Source: Ruminococcus sp. | Lineage (GTDB): Bacteria > Bacillota > Clostridia > Oscillospirales > Ruminococcaceae | Length of the DNA stretch: 60,438 nt | Direction: 5' to 3' | NCBI GenBank assembly: GCA_031262105.1 | Contig: JAISIH010000052.1 | Span: forward strand, 1-60,438 | Shown: piece after piece, positions 9,323 to 18,038 of the stretch | How positions within the stretch are numbered: position 1 is the first letter of the stretch | Layout: every line of letters starts with the position of its first letter | Position numbers and translations under genes: made by a program | The notes under the pieces: model-generated | The model's input: only the letters and a program-made list of their open reading frames with translations | Told to the model about the DNA's origin: nothing | Databases searched by the model: none

Positions 9323-11060
9323 ATTCAAGTTCAAGCGGCTTAACGTAAACCGTTTGGTTGTGCGTAAAGATAACCATGCCGGGCTTTGAACCGGCGGGCT
9401 TTTTTACATACCTTACCTCGACAATATCAACCGGCACCTGCGAAGATGTCCGCGCCTTTGAATGTGCGGCGGCGAGCCTTGCCGCATAACGCAAAGTCTC
9501 TTCCGAAGGCTCTTTCCCCTCAGTTTTGACGATAAGATGGGAGCCGGGAATATTTTTCGTGTGAAGCCATATGTCGGTTTTTTCAGCGTTTTTTGTAATA
9601 TAATCGTTCTGCGAATTGTTTCGCCCGACAAGAATTTCCGTGCCGTCGGGTGCATGAAAAATTATCGGCGGCAAAAGCTTTTTAACGCGCTTTTTCGGGT
9701 TAACATTCTGCTTAATAAACCCCTCTGCCGCAAGTTCGGTGCGAAGTTCTTCAATCTCAGAATCGGTTTTCGCCCGCGATAAAAGGTCGATTACGCTCTC
9801 GATATAAGAAAGCTCATCGCCGCCCTTTTTAATCTGTTCGGTGAGGATTTTTTCGCGCATCTCCGCCTTTTTATATTCGTGAAAATATTTTTGTGCATTC
9901 TTTGCGGGCGAAAGCTGTCGGTCGAGTGGAATTTTTACAATCGGGAGGTTTTCATCGTAAAAATTTTCGCAGGAAAAGCTGTCCGCGCCGTCTTTAATGC
10001 GGTATAAATTCGCCGATAAAAGATCGCCCATCGTCTTTATCGCGAAACGCTCGGAAGCTTTTTCGAGTTCAAGTTTTTGTGCGGTAATCCGCCCTGTAAT
10101 CCGCTCGATACGGTTGCTTAAAAGCTTTTGAAGATCGCCCGCACGCTGATGCAGCCTTGTACTGATGTCCTTTTCGCGATAAAAATAATCAAGGCATCTG
10201 CAAGCGGCGAGTTCACCGCTAAAGTTTCGTTTTTCGTAGATATTTTCATACTCAAAAACGTCGGTAATCGTGAAATCTTTCAGTGCGTTTTTTTCAATTA
10301 TAACGGTAGGGCAGGTTTTCCCCGCGTTAAGATTAGCCGAAAATTCGACGATGATTTTACATAGCCTGTCTATATGCGATGCAGTCAGTTCTGCAACCTT
10401 TATCCCGTTAACGCCCGTCGCGGCGTATACCCATTCACGCGCAAGAAGAGGGCAAACTCCCTCGAAAATTTTTATTAATGCGCGAGAGGTTTCGCCGCCG
10501 GTTTCCGTAAGTTTTTTTGACAAATCCGAGGTCGTGAAATTGTCAATATTAAGCCTGTCATCTTCACGCGGCGGCATTTGATACCGCACACCCGGAAGCA
10601 CAAGCCGCTTTTCGGAAACGTTCATGTCAACCCGCTTAATGCTGTCGATAACCTTCCCGTTTTCACCGATAAGGATAACGTTTGAATACTTCCCCATGAT
10701 TTCGGCGGCAAGGGTTAGCTTCACCATATCGCCGAGTTCATTCATGCTTTCAAAATCAAAAAAAAGTACCCGTTCAAGCCCGTCCTGCCTTATAGACAAA
10801 AGCTTTCCGCCGCCCAAGTGCTTGCGCAAAAGCATACAAAACATCGGCGGAGATTTCGGATTTTCGGGGGCGTTTTCGGTTATAAGTACCCTTGCAGAAT
10901 CGGGGGACGCCGATAAAAGCAGCTTGTGGTTGCCGCTTTTTGCACGCATCGAAATAATCAGTTCCTCTTTCGAGGGCTGATTTATTTTATCAATCCGCCC
11001 GCTTTCAAGGAATGAAATTTCGCGGCGGATTGAGGATAAATATGCTCCGTCAAGTGACAA
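9321..11060 (-). CDS. rqcH: NFACT family protein (RqcH / fibronectin-binding protein A-like)
   Basis: MSLDGAYLSSIRREI..., C-terminal NDYITKNAEKTDIWLHTKNIPGSHLIVKTEG. Confidence 0.88.
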   Translation of the reverse strand: MSLDGAYLSSIRREISFLESGRIDKINQPSKEELIISMRAKSGNHKLLLSASPDSARVLITENAPENPKSPPMFCMLLRKHLGGGKLLSIRQDGLERVLFFDFESMNELGDMVKLTLAAEIMGKYSNVILIGENGKVIDSIKRVDMNVSEKRLVLPGVRYQMPPREDDRLNIDNFTTSDLSKKLTETGGETSRALIKIFEGVCPLLAREWVYAATGVNGIKVAELTASHIDRLCKIIVEFSANLNAGKTCPTVIIEKNALKDFTITDVFEYENIYEKRNFSGELAACRCLDYFYREKDISTRLHQRAGDLQKLLSNRIERITGRITAQKLELEKASERFAIKTMGDLLSANLYRIKDGADSFSCENFYDENLPIVKIPLDRQLSPAKNAQKYFHEYKKAEMREKILTEQIKKGGDELSYIESVIDLLSRAKTDSEIEELRTELAAEGFIKQNVNPKKRVKKLLPPIIFHAPDGTEILVGRNNSQNDYITKNAEKTDIWLHTKNIPGSHLIVKTEGKEPSEETLRYAARLAAAHSKARTSSQVPVDIVEVRYVKKPAGSKPGMVIFTHNQTVYVKPLELE

Positions 11061-11071
11061 GTTAAATACCT

Positions 11072-12346
11072 CTAAACAATACTAACAGGGTCTACATCGG
11101 TTTCGGAAATTATTATCTCGCTTTTAGGGAAAAGTTTTTGCAGGTAGTTCGCGGCATATTCTTTCATAAACGCTTCGGTTGCATAATGACCGCAGTCAAA
11201 GACAGGGAAATTACGCCCGCCCGCATCGACAAAATGGCTGTGTTTAAGGTCCGCCGTTATGTAAACATCGGCTGAATTTTCATCATAAATTCTGCTTAAA
11301 AATTCCCCGCCCGAGCCGGAACAGAAGGCAACTTTCTTAATGTTCAAATCGCCGATATCTGTAAACCTGACAATCCGCGATTGAAACATTTCCTTAAGCT
11401 TTGCCGCAAAATCAGCGGCGGTCGTTTTTATGGCTTCGGGCAGTTCAAAAATAATCCCGATACCGTTATTATCGTAGGTTGGTTCAATCGGTATTTTATT
11501 GTAGATATGGTCGATGCCGAAAAATTTCGTAAACGTCGGAATGAAGATGTTGTTCATGCCCGTTTCGGAGGAATCGAAGCAGGTGTGCGAACAGATACAG
11601 GCGATACCGTTTTTCATTGCGTGAACGGAGGGAGTTTTCGGCGAAAGCGTCGTAAGCGGATGAAAGATTACCGGGTGATGCGAGACAATTATGCCGCAGC
11701 CCTTTTCCATTGCCTCTTCGACAACGTTAAAACTTATATCGAGCGCAACAAGAACCTTGTCAACCTCCGTGTCGGAGAGTTCGCCGACGAGAAGCCCCGA
11801 ATTGTCCCAATCCTCAGCGTGGGAAAACGGCGCAATCGCATCAAGTGCGGAGTAAATTTTTCTTACAGTCGCTTTCATATCTTTTACCAAAATTACATTA
11901 TAAATTGAATATTTTTTGCCGGAATCTAAAACCGTTTTTCTTGCGGTTATTTGGAAGCCTTCGGCTAATAAAAAATCAAGAAGAACCTCGCGTTTTGTCA
12001 TAGGTTGTAAGATTATATTTTTGCCCGAAAGCCTGCTTTTGGCACGAAGCAAAATGTCCGCTATAAGCTCTCCGCCCATACCGGCAATGACTATATCGGT
12101 TATCTCCGTAAGATCAATTCCGTCAAAGCCGTCGGTTTGGCAAAATGAAATATCAACGCCGTATTTTTCGGCGTTTTTTCGGGCTGTATCAAGCGGCTTT
12201 TTGTTAACGTCGGTGCAGAGTGCCTTTTCGCATATACCCTCACGTAGCAGATATACGGGCAGTTTCCCATGATCGGTGCCTATATCACAGACGAAAGCAC
12301 CGCGGATAAAACCCGCAACCGCTTCAAGCCGCGAATCGAGTTTCAC
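11072..12346 (-). CDS. Fusion: TrmK-like tRNA (adenine22-N1) methyltransferase domain + Nif3-like dinuclear metal centre protein
   Basis: N-terminal ADICDIGTDHGKLP-type motif (VCDIGTDHGKLPVYLL, IVIAGMGGELI); C-terminal AEDWDNSGLLVG, IIVSHHPVIFHP, CICSHTCFDSS and ITADLKHSHFVDA typical of Nif3/YqfO. GTG start overlapping the upstream TGA. Confidence 0.85.
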   Translation of the reverse strand: MKLDSRLEAVAGFIRGAFVCDIGTDHGKLPVYLLREGICEKALCTDVNKKPLDTARKNAEKYGVDISFCQTDGFDGIDLTEITDIVIAGMGGELIADILLRAKSRLSGKNIILQPMTKREVLLDFLLAEGFQITARKTVLDSGKKYSIYNVILVKDMKATVRKIYSALDAIAPFSHAEDWDNSGLLVGELSDTEVDKVLVALDISFNVVEEAMEKGCGIIVSHHPVIFHPLTTLSPKTPSVHAMKNGIACICSHTCFDSSETGMNNIFIPTFTKFFGIDHIYNKIPIEPTYDNNGIGIIFELPEAIKTTAADFAAKLKEMFQSRIVRFTDIGDLNIKKVAFCSGSGGEFLSRIYDENSADVYITADLKHSHFVDAGGRNFPVFDCGHYATEAFMKEYAANYLQKLFPKSEIIISETDVDPVSIV

Positions 12347-12537
12347 GCGACGAGCTTATTTATGTCTTCGACAAGCTTGTCCGCATCGTTCCCGTGAACT
12401 GTGCACGCTTCCGCAATAGTTTCACCGCGAGAAGCAGGGCAACCAAGGCAGTGCATACCAATACCGAGGAAAAGTTCGGCAGTCTGAGGGAATTTGTCAA
12501 GTACATCGCCGATAATAGAATCTTTAGTAACAGTCAT
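12343..12537 (-). CDS. DUF1858 domain-containing protein
   Basis: MTVTKDSIIGDVLDKFPQTAELFLGIGMHCLGCPASRGETIAEA pattern. Confidence 0.85.
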   Translation of the reverse strand: MTVTKDSIIGDVLDKFPQTAELFLGIGMHCLGCPASRGETIAEACTVHGNDADKLVEDINKLVA

Positions 12538-12580
12538 TTTGTTCTCCTATATAAATATAATAATTCAGTCCGGGAGAGGA

Positions 12581-12647
12581 GGGGGTTTGGGGGAGGGGAG
12601 GGGTGCATTTGCTACAGCAAATGCTGTTACTGCTCCTTCCCTCCCCC
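12581..12647. other. G-rich tract (quadruplex motif) plus nested inverted repeat between GGGtGRT gene and DUF1858 gene
   Basis: GGGGGTTTGGGGGAGGGGAGGGG at 12581-12603; GCATTTGCT-AC-AGCAAATGC at 12605-12624; CCTTCCCTCCCCC at 12635-12647 pairs with the G tract apart from one mismatch. Confidence 0.7.
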
Positions 12648-12655
12648 AGCGCGTC

Positions 12656-13651
12656 CTAAAGAGCTTCCTCTACTGCCACAGCGCAAGCGACGGTTGCACC
12701 TACCATGGGGTTGTTGCCCATGCCGATGAGACCCATCATTTCAACGTGAGCGGGAACGGAGCTTGAGCCGGCGAATTGGGCATCGGAGTGCATACGCCCC
12801 ATTGTGTCGGTCATGCCGTAGGAAGCGGGACCTGCCGCCATGTTGTCGGGGTGGAGGGTTCTGCCGGTGCCGCCGCCGGAAGCAACGGAGAAGTATTTTT
12901 TACCGTTTTCGTTGCACCATTTTTTGTATGTGCCGGCAACAGGGTGTTGGAAGCGTGTGGGATTTGTGGAGTTACCGGTGATGGAAACGTCGGCTTTTTC
13001 ATAGCGGAGGATTGCGACGCCTTCGTTGACGTCGTCAGCACCGTAGCAGCGAACCTTAGCCTTTTCGCCGTTTGAGTATGCCTTTTCTTGTACAATTTTG
13101 AGGTCGCCGGTGTAGTAGTCGTATTCGGTTTGAACGTAGGTAAAGCCGTTAATGCGGGAGATAATCATAGCCGCGTCTTTGCCGAGACCGTTTAATATTA
13201 CGCGGAGAGGTTTTTTGCGAGCCTTGTTAGCGGTGCGGGCGATGCCGATTGCACCCTCTGCCGCCGCGAAGGATTCGTGACCTGCGAGGAAGCAGAAGCA
13301 GTCTGTTTCTTCTTCAAGGAGCATCTTACCGAGGTTGCCGTGACCGATACCAACAGCGCGGTTTTCGGCAACAGAACCGGGAACGCAGAACGCCTGTAAG
13401 CCGAGTCCTATGTCAGCCGCCGCATCGGCAGCCCTTTTTGTCCCTTTTTTGAGAGCAATAGCAACGCCGAGGGTATACGCCCAAACGGCATTTTCAAAGC
13501 AGATATTTTGTACGCCGCGAACGATTGAACCGACGTCTACGCCCTTTTCTTTGCAGAAAGCGTCCGCCGCTTCGAGTGAGTCAAAACCGTATTCTTTGAG
13601 ACAAGCCTCAATTTTAGGCATCCGTCTCTCTTTTCCTTCAAAAGTAGCCAT
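12656..13651 (-). CDS. GGGtGRT family protein
   Basis: Carries the eponymous motif SVASGGGTGRTLHPDNMA; next to a NifU-like gene. Confidence 0.85.
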   Translation of the reverse strand: MATFEGKERRMPKIEACLKEYGFDSLEAADAFCKEKGVDVGSIVRGVQNICFENAVWAYTLGVAIALKKGTKRAADAAADIGLGLQAFCVPGSVAENRAVGIGHGNLGKMLLEEETDCFCFLAGHESFAAAEGAIGIARTANKARKKPLRVILNGLGKDAAMIISRINGFTYVQTEYDYYTGDLKIVQEKAYSNGEKAKVRCYGADDVNEGVAILRYEKADVSITGNSTNPTRFQHPVAGTYKKWCNENGKKYFSVASGGGTGRTLHPDNMAAGPASYGMTDTMGRMHSDAQFAGSSSVPAHVEMMGLIGMGNNPMVGATVACAVAVEEAL

Positions 13652-13656
13652 CTCTA

Positions 13657-14370
13657 TTATTCCTCCCTCGGATCAATGTATTTTACCGCGCCGTCTTCCG
13701 AATTCCAACGTCCGTAAACTGCGGTGTTTGCTTTAAGCGCATCCTCGGGGGATTTGCCCTTGCGAATATCTTCGAGCATCTTGCCGACCCTTACATATTG
13801 GTAACCGCAGATAAGCTCGTCCGCATCAACGGCAAGTTTAAGCACATACCCTTCGGCAAGTTCAAGATAACGAACACCTTTTGCGGCGGTTGCGTAGATT
13901 GTACCAACCTGTGAGCGAAGCCCTTTTCCGAGGTCTTCAAGCCCCGCGCCGATCGGTAAACCGTTGTCGGAGAAGGCGGTCTGTGTACGCCCGTAAACGA
14001 TCTGTAAGAAGAGTTCGCGCATTGCAACGTTTATTGCATCGCAAACGAGGTCGGTATTGAGTGCTTCGAGAATGGTCTTCCCGGTTAAGATTTCGCCCGC
14101 CATCGCGGCAGATTGAGTCATGCCGGAGCAACCGATAGTTTCAACGAGAGCCTCTTCGATTACGCCTTCTTTGACGTTTAGCGTAAGCTTACAAGCACCC
14201 TGTTGCGGCGCACACCAACCAACGCCGTGAGTGAGCCCTGAAATGTCTTTGATTTCATACGCCTTGACCCATTTTCCCTCTTCGGGAATGGGAGCGGGAC
14301 CGTGCTTGGGACCCTTAGCAACGGCGCACATTCTCTCGACTTCATGAGAATAAGTCATTTGTTTTAACAC
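13657..14370 (-). CDS. Iron-sulfur cluster assembly scaffold-like (NifU/IscU N-terminal-like) protein
   Basis: IEEALVETIGCSGMTQSAAMAGEILTGKTILEA resembles the NifU-like core; 6 bp upstream of the GGGtGRT gene. Confidence 0.75.
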   Translation of the reverse strand: MLKQMTYSHEVERMCAVAKGPKHGPAPIPEEGKWVKAYEIKDISGLTHGVGWCAPQQGACKLTLNVKEGVIEEALVETIGCSGMTQSAAMAGEILTGKTILEALNTDLVCDAINVAMRELFLQIVYGRTQTAFSDNGLPIGAGLEDLGKGLRSQVGTIYATAAKGVRYLELAEGYVLKLAVDADELICGYQYVRVGKMLEDIRKGKSPEDALKANTAVYGRWNSEDGAVKYIDPREE

Positions 14371-14391
14371 CTCTCGGTAAATAATCGGAAA

Positions 14392-14418
14392 ATTACAGCA
14401 GAAAATATATGCTGTAAT
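14392..14418. promoter_or_regulatory. Inverted repeat in leader of the NifU-like/GGGtGRT operon
   Basis: ATTACAGCA-N9-TGCTGTAAT perfect 9-bp arms. Confidence 0.6.
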
Positions 14419-14434
14419 ATAACCATTTCTATCT

Positions 14435-14463
14435 ATTATATACTATTTTAAGCTTCTTGTCAA
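14435..14463 (-). promoter_or_regulatory. Sigma-70-type promoter for NifU-like/GGGtGRT operon
   Basis: Minus strand TTGACA - 17 bp - TATAAT. Confidence 0.8.
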
Positions 14464-14473
14464 GCAAATTGTG

Positions 14474-14779
14474 TTAATAAAATATGTTATCTTTTGTAAG
14501 GTTAATTTCGCTGTTTTTTATATATTCGGGGAGATGAACGGATGAATGAATTTTAACTAAAATTGTGTCAACCCCGATAAGTTCAATATCCGAAAATGGG
14601 ATAACGATATTGTCTTCCCGCCCGAAAATTCCCATAAATTTCGCGTTGCCGAAGATTATTATAGAAGATAAGCCGCCGCCTATCGTGTCGAATTCAACAT
14701 CGTCAATATAGCCCATCTTTGAACCGTCGGTTATGTTTATAACTTCTTTTCCGCGAAGTTCCGCAAGCGTAAATACCAT
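14474..14779 (-). CDS. YlmC/YmxH family sporulation protein (PRC-barrel)
   Basis: MVFTLAELRGKEVINITDGSKMGYIDDVEFD; PRC-barrel-like. Confidence 0.8.
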   Translation of the reverse strand: MVFTLAELRGKEVINITDGSKMGYIDDVEFDTIGGGLSSIIIFGNAKFMGIFGREDNIVIPFSDIELIGVDTILVKIHSSVHLPEYIKNSEINLTKDNIFY

Positions 14780-14805
14780 CTATACTACCCCCAAAAATAA
14801 AAAAA

Positions 14806-14830
14806 GCCCTCATACTATTTATATGAGGGC
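14806..14830 (-). terminator. Terminator of DUF1700/DUF4097-type gene
   Basis: GCCCTCATA-N7-TATGAGGGC; poly-T on minus strand after the stem. Confidence 0.75.
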
Positions 14831-14837
14831 GGAATGT

Positions 14838-16040
14838 TTAATTATACTTTATGTCGAAGAGCGTTTCGTCTAAAAATCTACAATTACTGAAATCTGTCTG
14901 ATAACCCGATGAAGCATCAACCGAAAGCGATTCGGAAAAGGTCGAATTTATGAAACTTAATTGCGATTGCGGCGCATTTACCGTCGTATCATTCATAACA
15001 GAATTTATAATTGATAAGTCCATGCTGTAGGGAGCAGATATATCGGCTCGGTCGGTAACAGTGACGTTTGACAGAGTTGTTATAATTCCGCTTGAAATAT
15101 TGAGAGACAGCCGGATTAATTTTAAGTCTTTTAAGGTTACGTCTCCGTTTGAAAGATTAAGTGTTAAGGAACTGCGAGCATCCGTCTCGGGAACTTCAAT
15201 CTTAAGATAACCGCCGTCACTTTCGTTTGTTACATTTAGAAATCCGCCCGAAAAATCAACCGTAATATGTTCGGTATGGCTTACACGGAAAGAATCACCG
15301 GCAACAATTACCACATCTGAATTATTGAGGTTAATGTTGATGGCGTCCACAGCATCGGCAAATTCTTCGGTTTGAAGAAACATTCCGAGAAAGCTTTCCC
15401 CGTCTGCCGAAATCCCGTTATCACTATATATGACCTGTTCGACGAGTTCGGGAGCAGCATAAGTCTCATACGATCTGTGTTCCCCGGGGTAATCCCACGC
15501 GGCATCAATAAATGCAACAGCCGCAGCAGTCATACCAAGGATGAAAAACCCTGCTAAGCAGCCGATGACAAACTTTGCCGGTGAAAACTTCCCATTATGC
15601 GGCTTTTGCTTCTGCGGGGGAGGTATGTAATGTGCGGCGGGTGAAGGATTGCTGTCGAAAGCCGTCTTAATTCTCGGCGCGTTTTCGGGATATTTTTCAG
15701 AAGGCATATAATCAACCCGCGTGTTCGGGGAATAATCGGAAGTTATATTCTTGTTATCAAAGTTATATTGCGGCATTAAATCCGGCTCGGCGGCGTTAGC
15801 GGCGTTTGTCATTCCGTCTTTTTTCAGGTTTTTATACTGCTCCGATTTGTTATATTCGGACTGCTCGGAGATAATCCGCTTCGCAAGTGCGTACGGATTC
15901 CCGAGGCGAAGCATGACGGACGTGTCGCTTCCCGATTTTTCAAATTCATTTTTATAAAACTGCAAAGCCGCTTCAGCTTCAAGCTGCGGCAGAACGTCAA
16001 TGTATCCGCGAAGTTCTGAAAGGTATTCAGCTGATGTCAT
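14838..16040 (-). CDS. DUF1700 (HAAS-like) N-terminus + TM + DUF4097-like beta-strand repeat C-terminus
   Basis: MTSAEYLSELRGYIDVLPQLEAEAALQFYKNEFEKSG...LGNPYALAKRI; one TM helix; C-terminal DVTLKDLKLIRLSLNISSGIITTLSNVTV. Confidence 0.65.
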   Translation of the reverse strand: MTSAEYLSELRGYIDVLPQLEAEAALQFYKNEFEKSGSDTSVMLRLGNPYALAKRIISEQSEYNKSEQYKNLKKDGMTNAANAAEPDLMPQYNFDNKNITSDYSPNTRVDYMPSEKYPENAPRIKTAFDSNPSPAAHYIPPPQKQKPHNGKFSPAKFVIGCLAGFFILGMTAAAVAFIDAAWDYPGEHRSYETYAAPELVEQVIYSDNGISADGESFLGMFLQTEEFADAVDAININLNNSDVVIVAGDSFRVSHTEHITVDFSGGFLNVTNESDGGYLKIEVPETDARSSLTLNLSNGDVTLKDLKLIRLSLNISSGIITTLSNVTVTDRADISAPYSMDLSIINSVMNDTTVNAPQSQLSFINSTFSESLSVDASSGYQTDFSNCRFLDETLFDIKYN

Positions 16041-16070
16041 TTTCTTGCCCTCCGTGATTATTACTTCATA

Positions 16071-16099
16071 ATTATATCACATATAATATAGCTTGTCAA
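16071..16099 (-). promoter_or_regulatory. Sigma-70-type promoter upstream of the DUF1700/DUF4097-type gene
   Basis: Minus strand TTGACA - 17 bp - TATAAT. Confidence 0.75.
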
Positions 16100-16201
16100 T
16101 AACTTTTCTTAAATTTAATAGTTTCTTAATATCATTTGTTATATTTTGCAATATAAAAGATTAAAAAGAGAAATATTTCTGAAAAAAAACGCAAATTTTA
16201 C

Positions 16202-16230
16202 TTGACAAGCAGGGGCAAATATGCTAAGAT
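16202..16230 (+). promoter_or_regulatory. Promoter upstream of solute-binding lipoprotein
   Basis: TTGACA - 17 bp - TAAGAT. Confidence 0.6.
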
Positions 16231-16267
16231 GTATAATAGGTAAGAAACTAAATTTGTACCGATAAAG

Positions 16268-17095
16268 GTGTTTAATATGAAAAAAATACTTACGGCTGTG
16301 CTTGTAATTTTGCTTGTCGTTATCATTCCGGCTTGCAGCAAGAAGACGGAAGAGATTGCCTTGACTATCGGCGAACGCCCGCACACCGACTTTATCGGCA
16401 AAAGATTTGCGGTGCTTGACGGAACGGGCTACGAGACGGTAGTTGACAGCGTTTTTGACTCAAAGGATTATATTGTTTTCGAGACAAATGAAGACGGAAT
16501 TGCCCTCTTAAAAAACGGAGCTGTTGACGCACTCATCGGCGACTATACCGCCGCTATTCCGTGGATAAGCGAAATCGGACCCGATACGTTCGGCATATCG
16601 GTTGTTCCGGCGGAGTACGCAAGCTTCGATTATGCGGCGATGGCAAAGAATGTCGCTTACGCAGAGGAGTTTAACGCTTTTCTTGCCGGAATAAAGGCAG
16701 ACGGAACGCTCGACGAGATGTCTGCAAGATGGGTTGAAGGATACGACAAGAACAAAATCCCGAAAATTTCCGAAGTTTATACGCCGAAAAACGGGACTGC
16801 GAACGGCGAAATAATCGTCGGTGTGAACTATGAATGTGCGCCGTTTGATATGCCCGATGCGGACGGAAACCCGACCGGGTTTGAAGTTGAGCTTATGACA
16901 AGGTTTGCGGACAGTGTCGGTAAGTCCGTTAAATTTGAAGAGGTTTCTTTCTCGGACATGATGCCTTATTACACTTCCGGTCAGCCCGATTATATTACCG
17001 CGATGTGCTATGAAATAGACGAAGCGGAAGCCTCCGGCATTATCTTCACCGACACATACTATGACGCACTCCTTGCGGTTATGTATGTAAAATAA
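16268..17095 (+). CDS. Transporter substrate-binding lipoprotein (amino-acid/SBP family 3-like)
   Basis: Lipoprotein signal MKKILTAVLVILLVVIIPACSKK; GEIIVGVNYECAPFDMPDADGNPTGFEVELMTRFAD motif. Confidence 0.8.
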   Translation: MFNMKKILTAVLVILLVVIIPACSKKTEEIALTIGERPHTDFIGKRFAVLDGTGYETVVDSVFDSKDYIVFETNEDGIALLKNGAVDALIGDYTAAIPWISEIGPDTFGISVVPAEYASFDYAAMAKNVAYAEEFNAFLAGIKADGTLDEMSARWVEGYDKNKIPKISEVYTPKNGTANGEIIVGVNYECAPFDMPDADGNPTGFEVELMTRFADSVGKSVKFEEVSFSDMMPYYTSGQPDYITAMCYEIDEAEASGIIFTDTYYDALLAVMYVK

Positions 17096-17107
17096 TGATA
17101 AATGAAT

Positions 17108-17146
17108 CCGCCGTCGGGATATTCTTCCTGACGGCGGCGTTTTTTA
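17108..17146 (+). terminator. Terminator after SBP gene
   Basis: CCGCCGTCGGGA-loop-TCCTGACGGCGG followed by T-tract. Confidence 0.8.
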
Positions 17147-17171
17147 TTTTATCTTAAGTTATGTTAGCCCT

Positions 17172-17222
17172 GCACCCCGGCACACACTGCACCTCAGCAC
17201 CCCTGGCACCTCCGCACCCTTT
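17172..17222. repeat. Three-unit 17-bp degenerate tandem repeat, GCACC-rich
   Basis: gcaccccggcacacact / gcacctcagcacccctg / gcacctccgcacccttt; GCAC at 17172, 17180, 17189, 17197, 17206, 17214. Confidence 0.7.
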
Positions 17223-17952
17223 ATTTCTCGGCGTTGATGAGGATTTGAATGTGGGCTTCGGCGTTTTTTACTACGTTTAGCATAGCGGAAGCGGTAGCGG
17301 GGAATTCGTCGGAGAGGGAAGTCGAGGTTATGACGGTTTCGTCGGTTTTGCGGCAGACGTCGCCGCCGGAAAGTTTCACGCCTTTAGCGGAAGCAACCAT
17401 ATTCGCAAGTAGGGTACTTTCGGAAGCACTGCACATAGCAAAGGCAGTTTCTTCGGGTACTTCAAAGAAGCGGTTGTCGTTTTTGGAATTCGATATGAAA
17501 ATCACACGGAAAATTGCGTAAATCGAGGTCATAAGGTAGAGCGAGGCGTTCTTCATGAGGGATTGGCTTTTTGTCCGCGAAATAAGCGAGAAGAGGATAT
17601 TAACAGCGTTGTTAATCAGCTTTTTGTTAAACTGGAGCATCATATCGGAGGGCGATATAAGCTCTTTTTTTGTCGTGTCTTCTTCCGGCATATCGCTGTA
17701 TGTAAGGGTACGCCCGGTAACCTCGGGGGAGCGTCCTAAAAGGTAGTCGCAGGAAACCCCGTAGAAATCGGAAACCCTCACAACGAATGAGAGACCGCAT
17801 TCGCGGATACCCTTTTCATAGTGCGAAAGGAGGGCCTGACTGACTCCGAGGGCGTCCGCCGCCTTTTTTTGGCTTATGCCTTTTTCACGCCTGAGCATGG
17901 TTATAATACGAGCGAAACTGTTTCCGCCCTGTTGCGATTTGCTTTCTGACAT
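17221..17952 (-). CDS. XRE family transcriptional regulator with uncharacterised C-terminal domain
   Basis: IITMLRREKGISQKKAADALGVSQALLSHYEKGIRECGLSFVVRVSDFYGVSCDYLLGRSPE helix-turn-helix. Confidence 0.9.
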   Translation of the reverse strand: MSESKSQQGGNSFARIITMLRREKGISQKKAADALGVSQALLSHYEKGIRECGLSFVVRVSDFYGVSCDYLLGRSPEVTGRTLTYSDMPEEDTTKKELISPSDMMLQFNKKLINNAVNILFSLISRTKSQSLMKNASLYLMTSIYAIFRVIFISNSKNDNRFFEVPEETAFAMCSASESTLLANMVASAKGVKLSGGDVCRKTDETVITSTSLSDEFPATASAMLNVVKNAEAHIQILINAEK

Positions 17953-18038
17953 CTATACAATTCTCCCAACGGATAATGCCATAAATTTGTAAAATCTATT
18001 CTATTAAATATTATACGTTATGAAATACAAACAGTAAA

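Noticed and set aside
11381-11908. 175-aa plus-strand ORF opposite the TrmK-Nif3 gene
   Set aside because: Antisense to a confidently identified protein; no recognisable motif; explained by codon bias of the sense gene.
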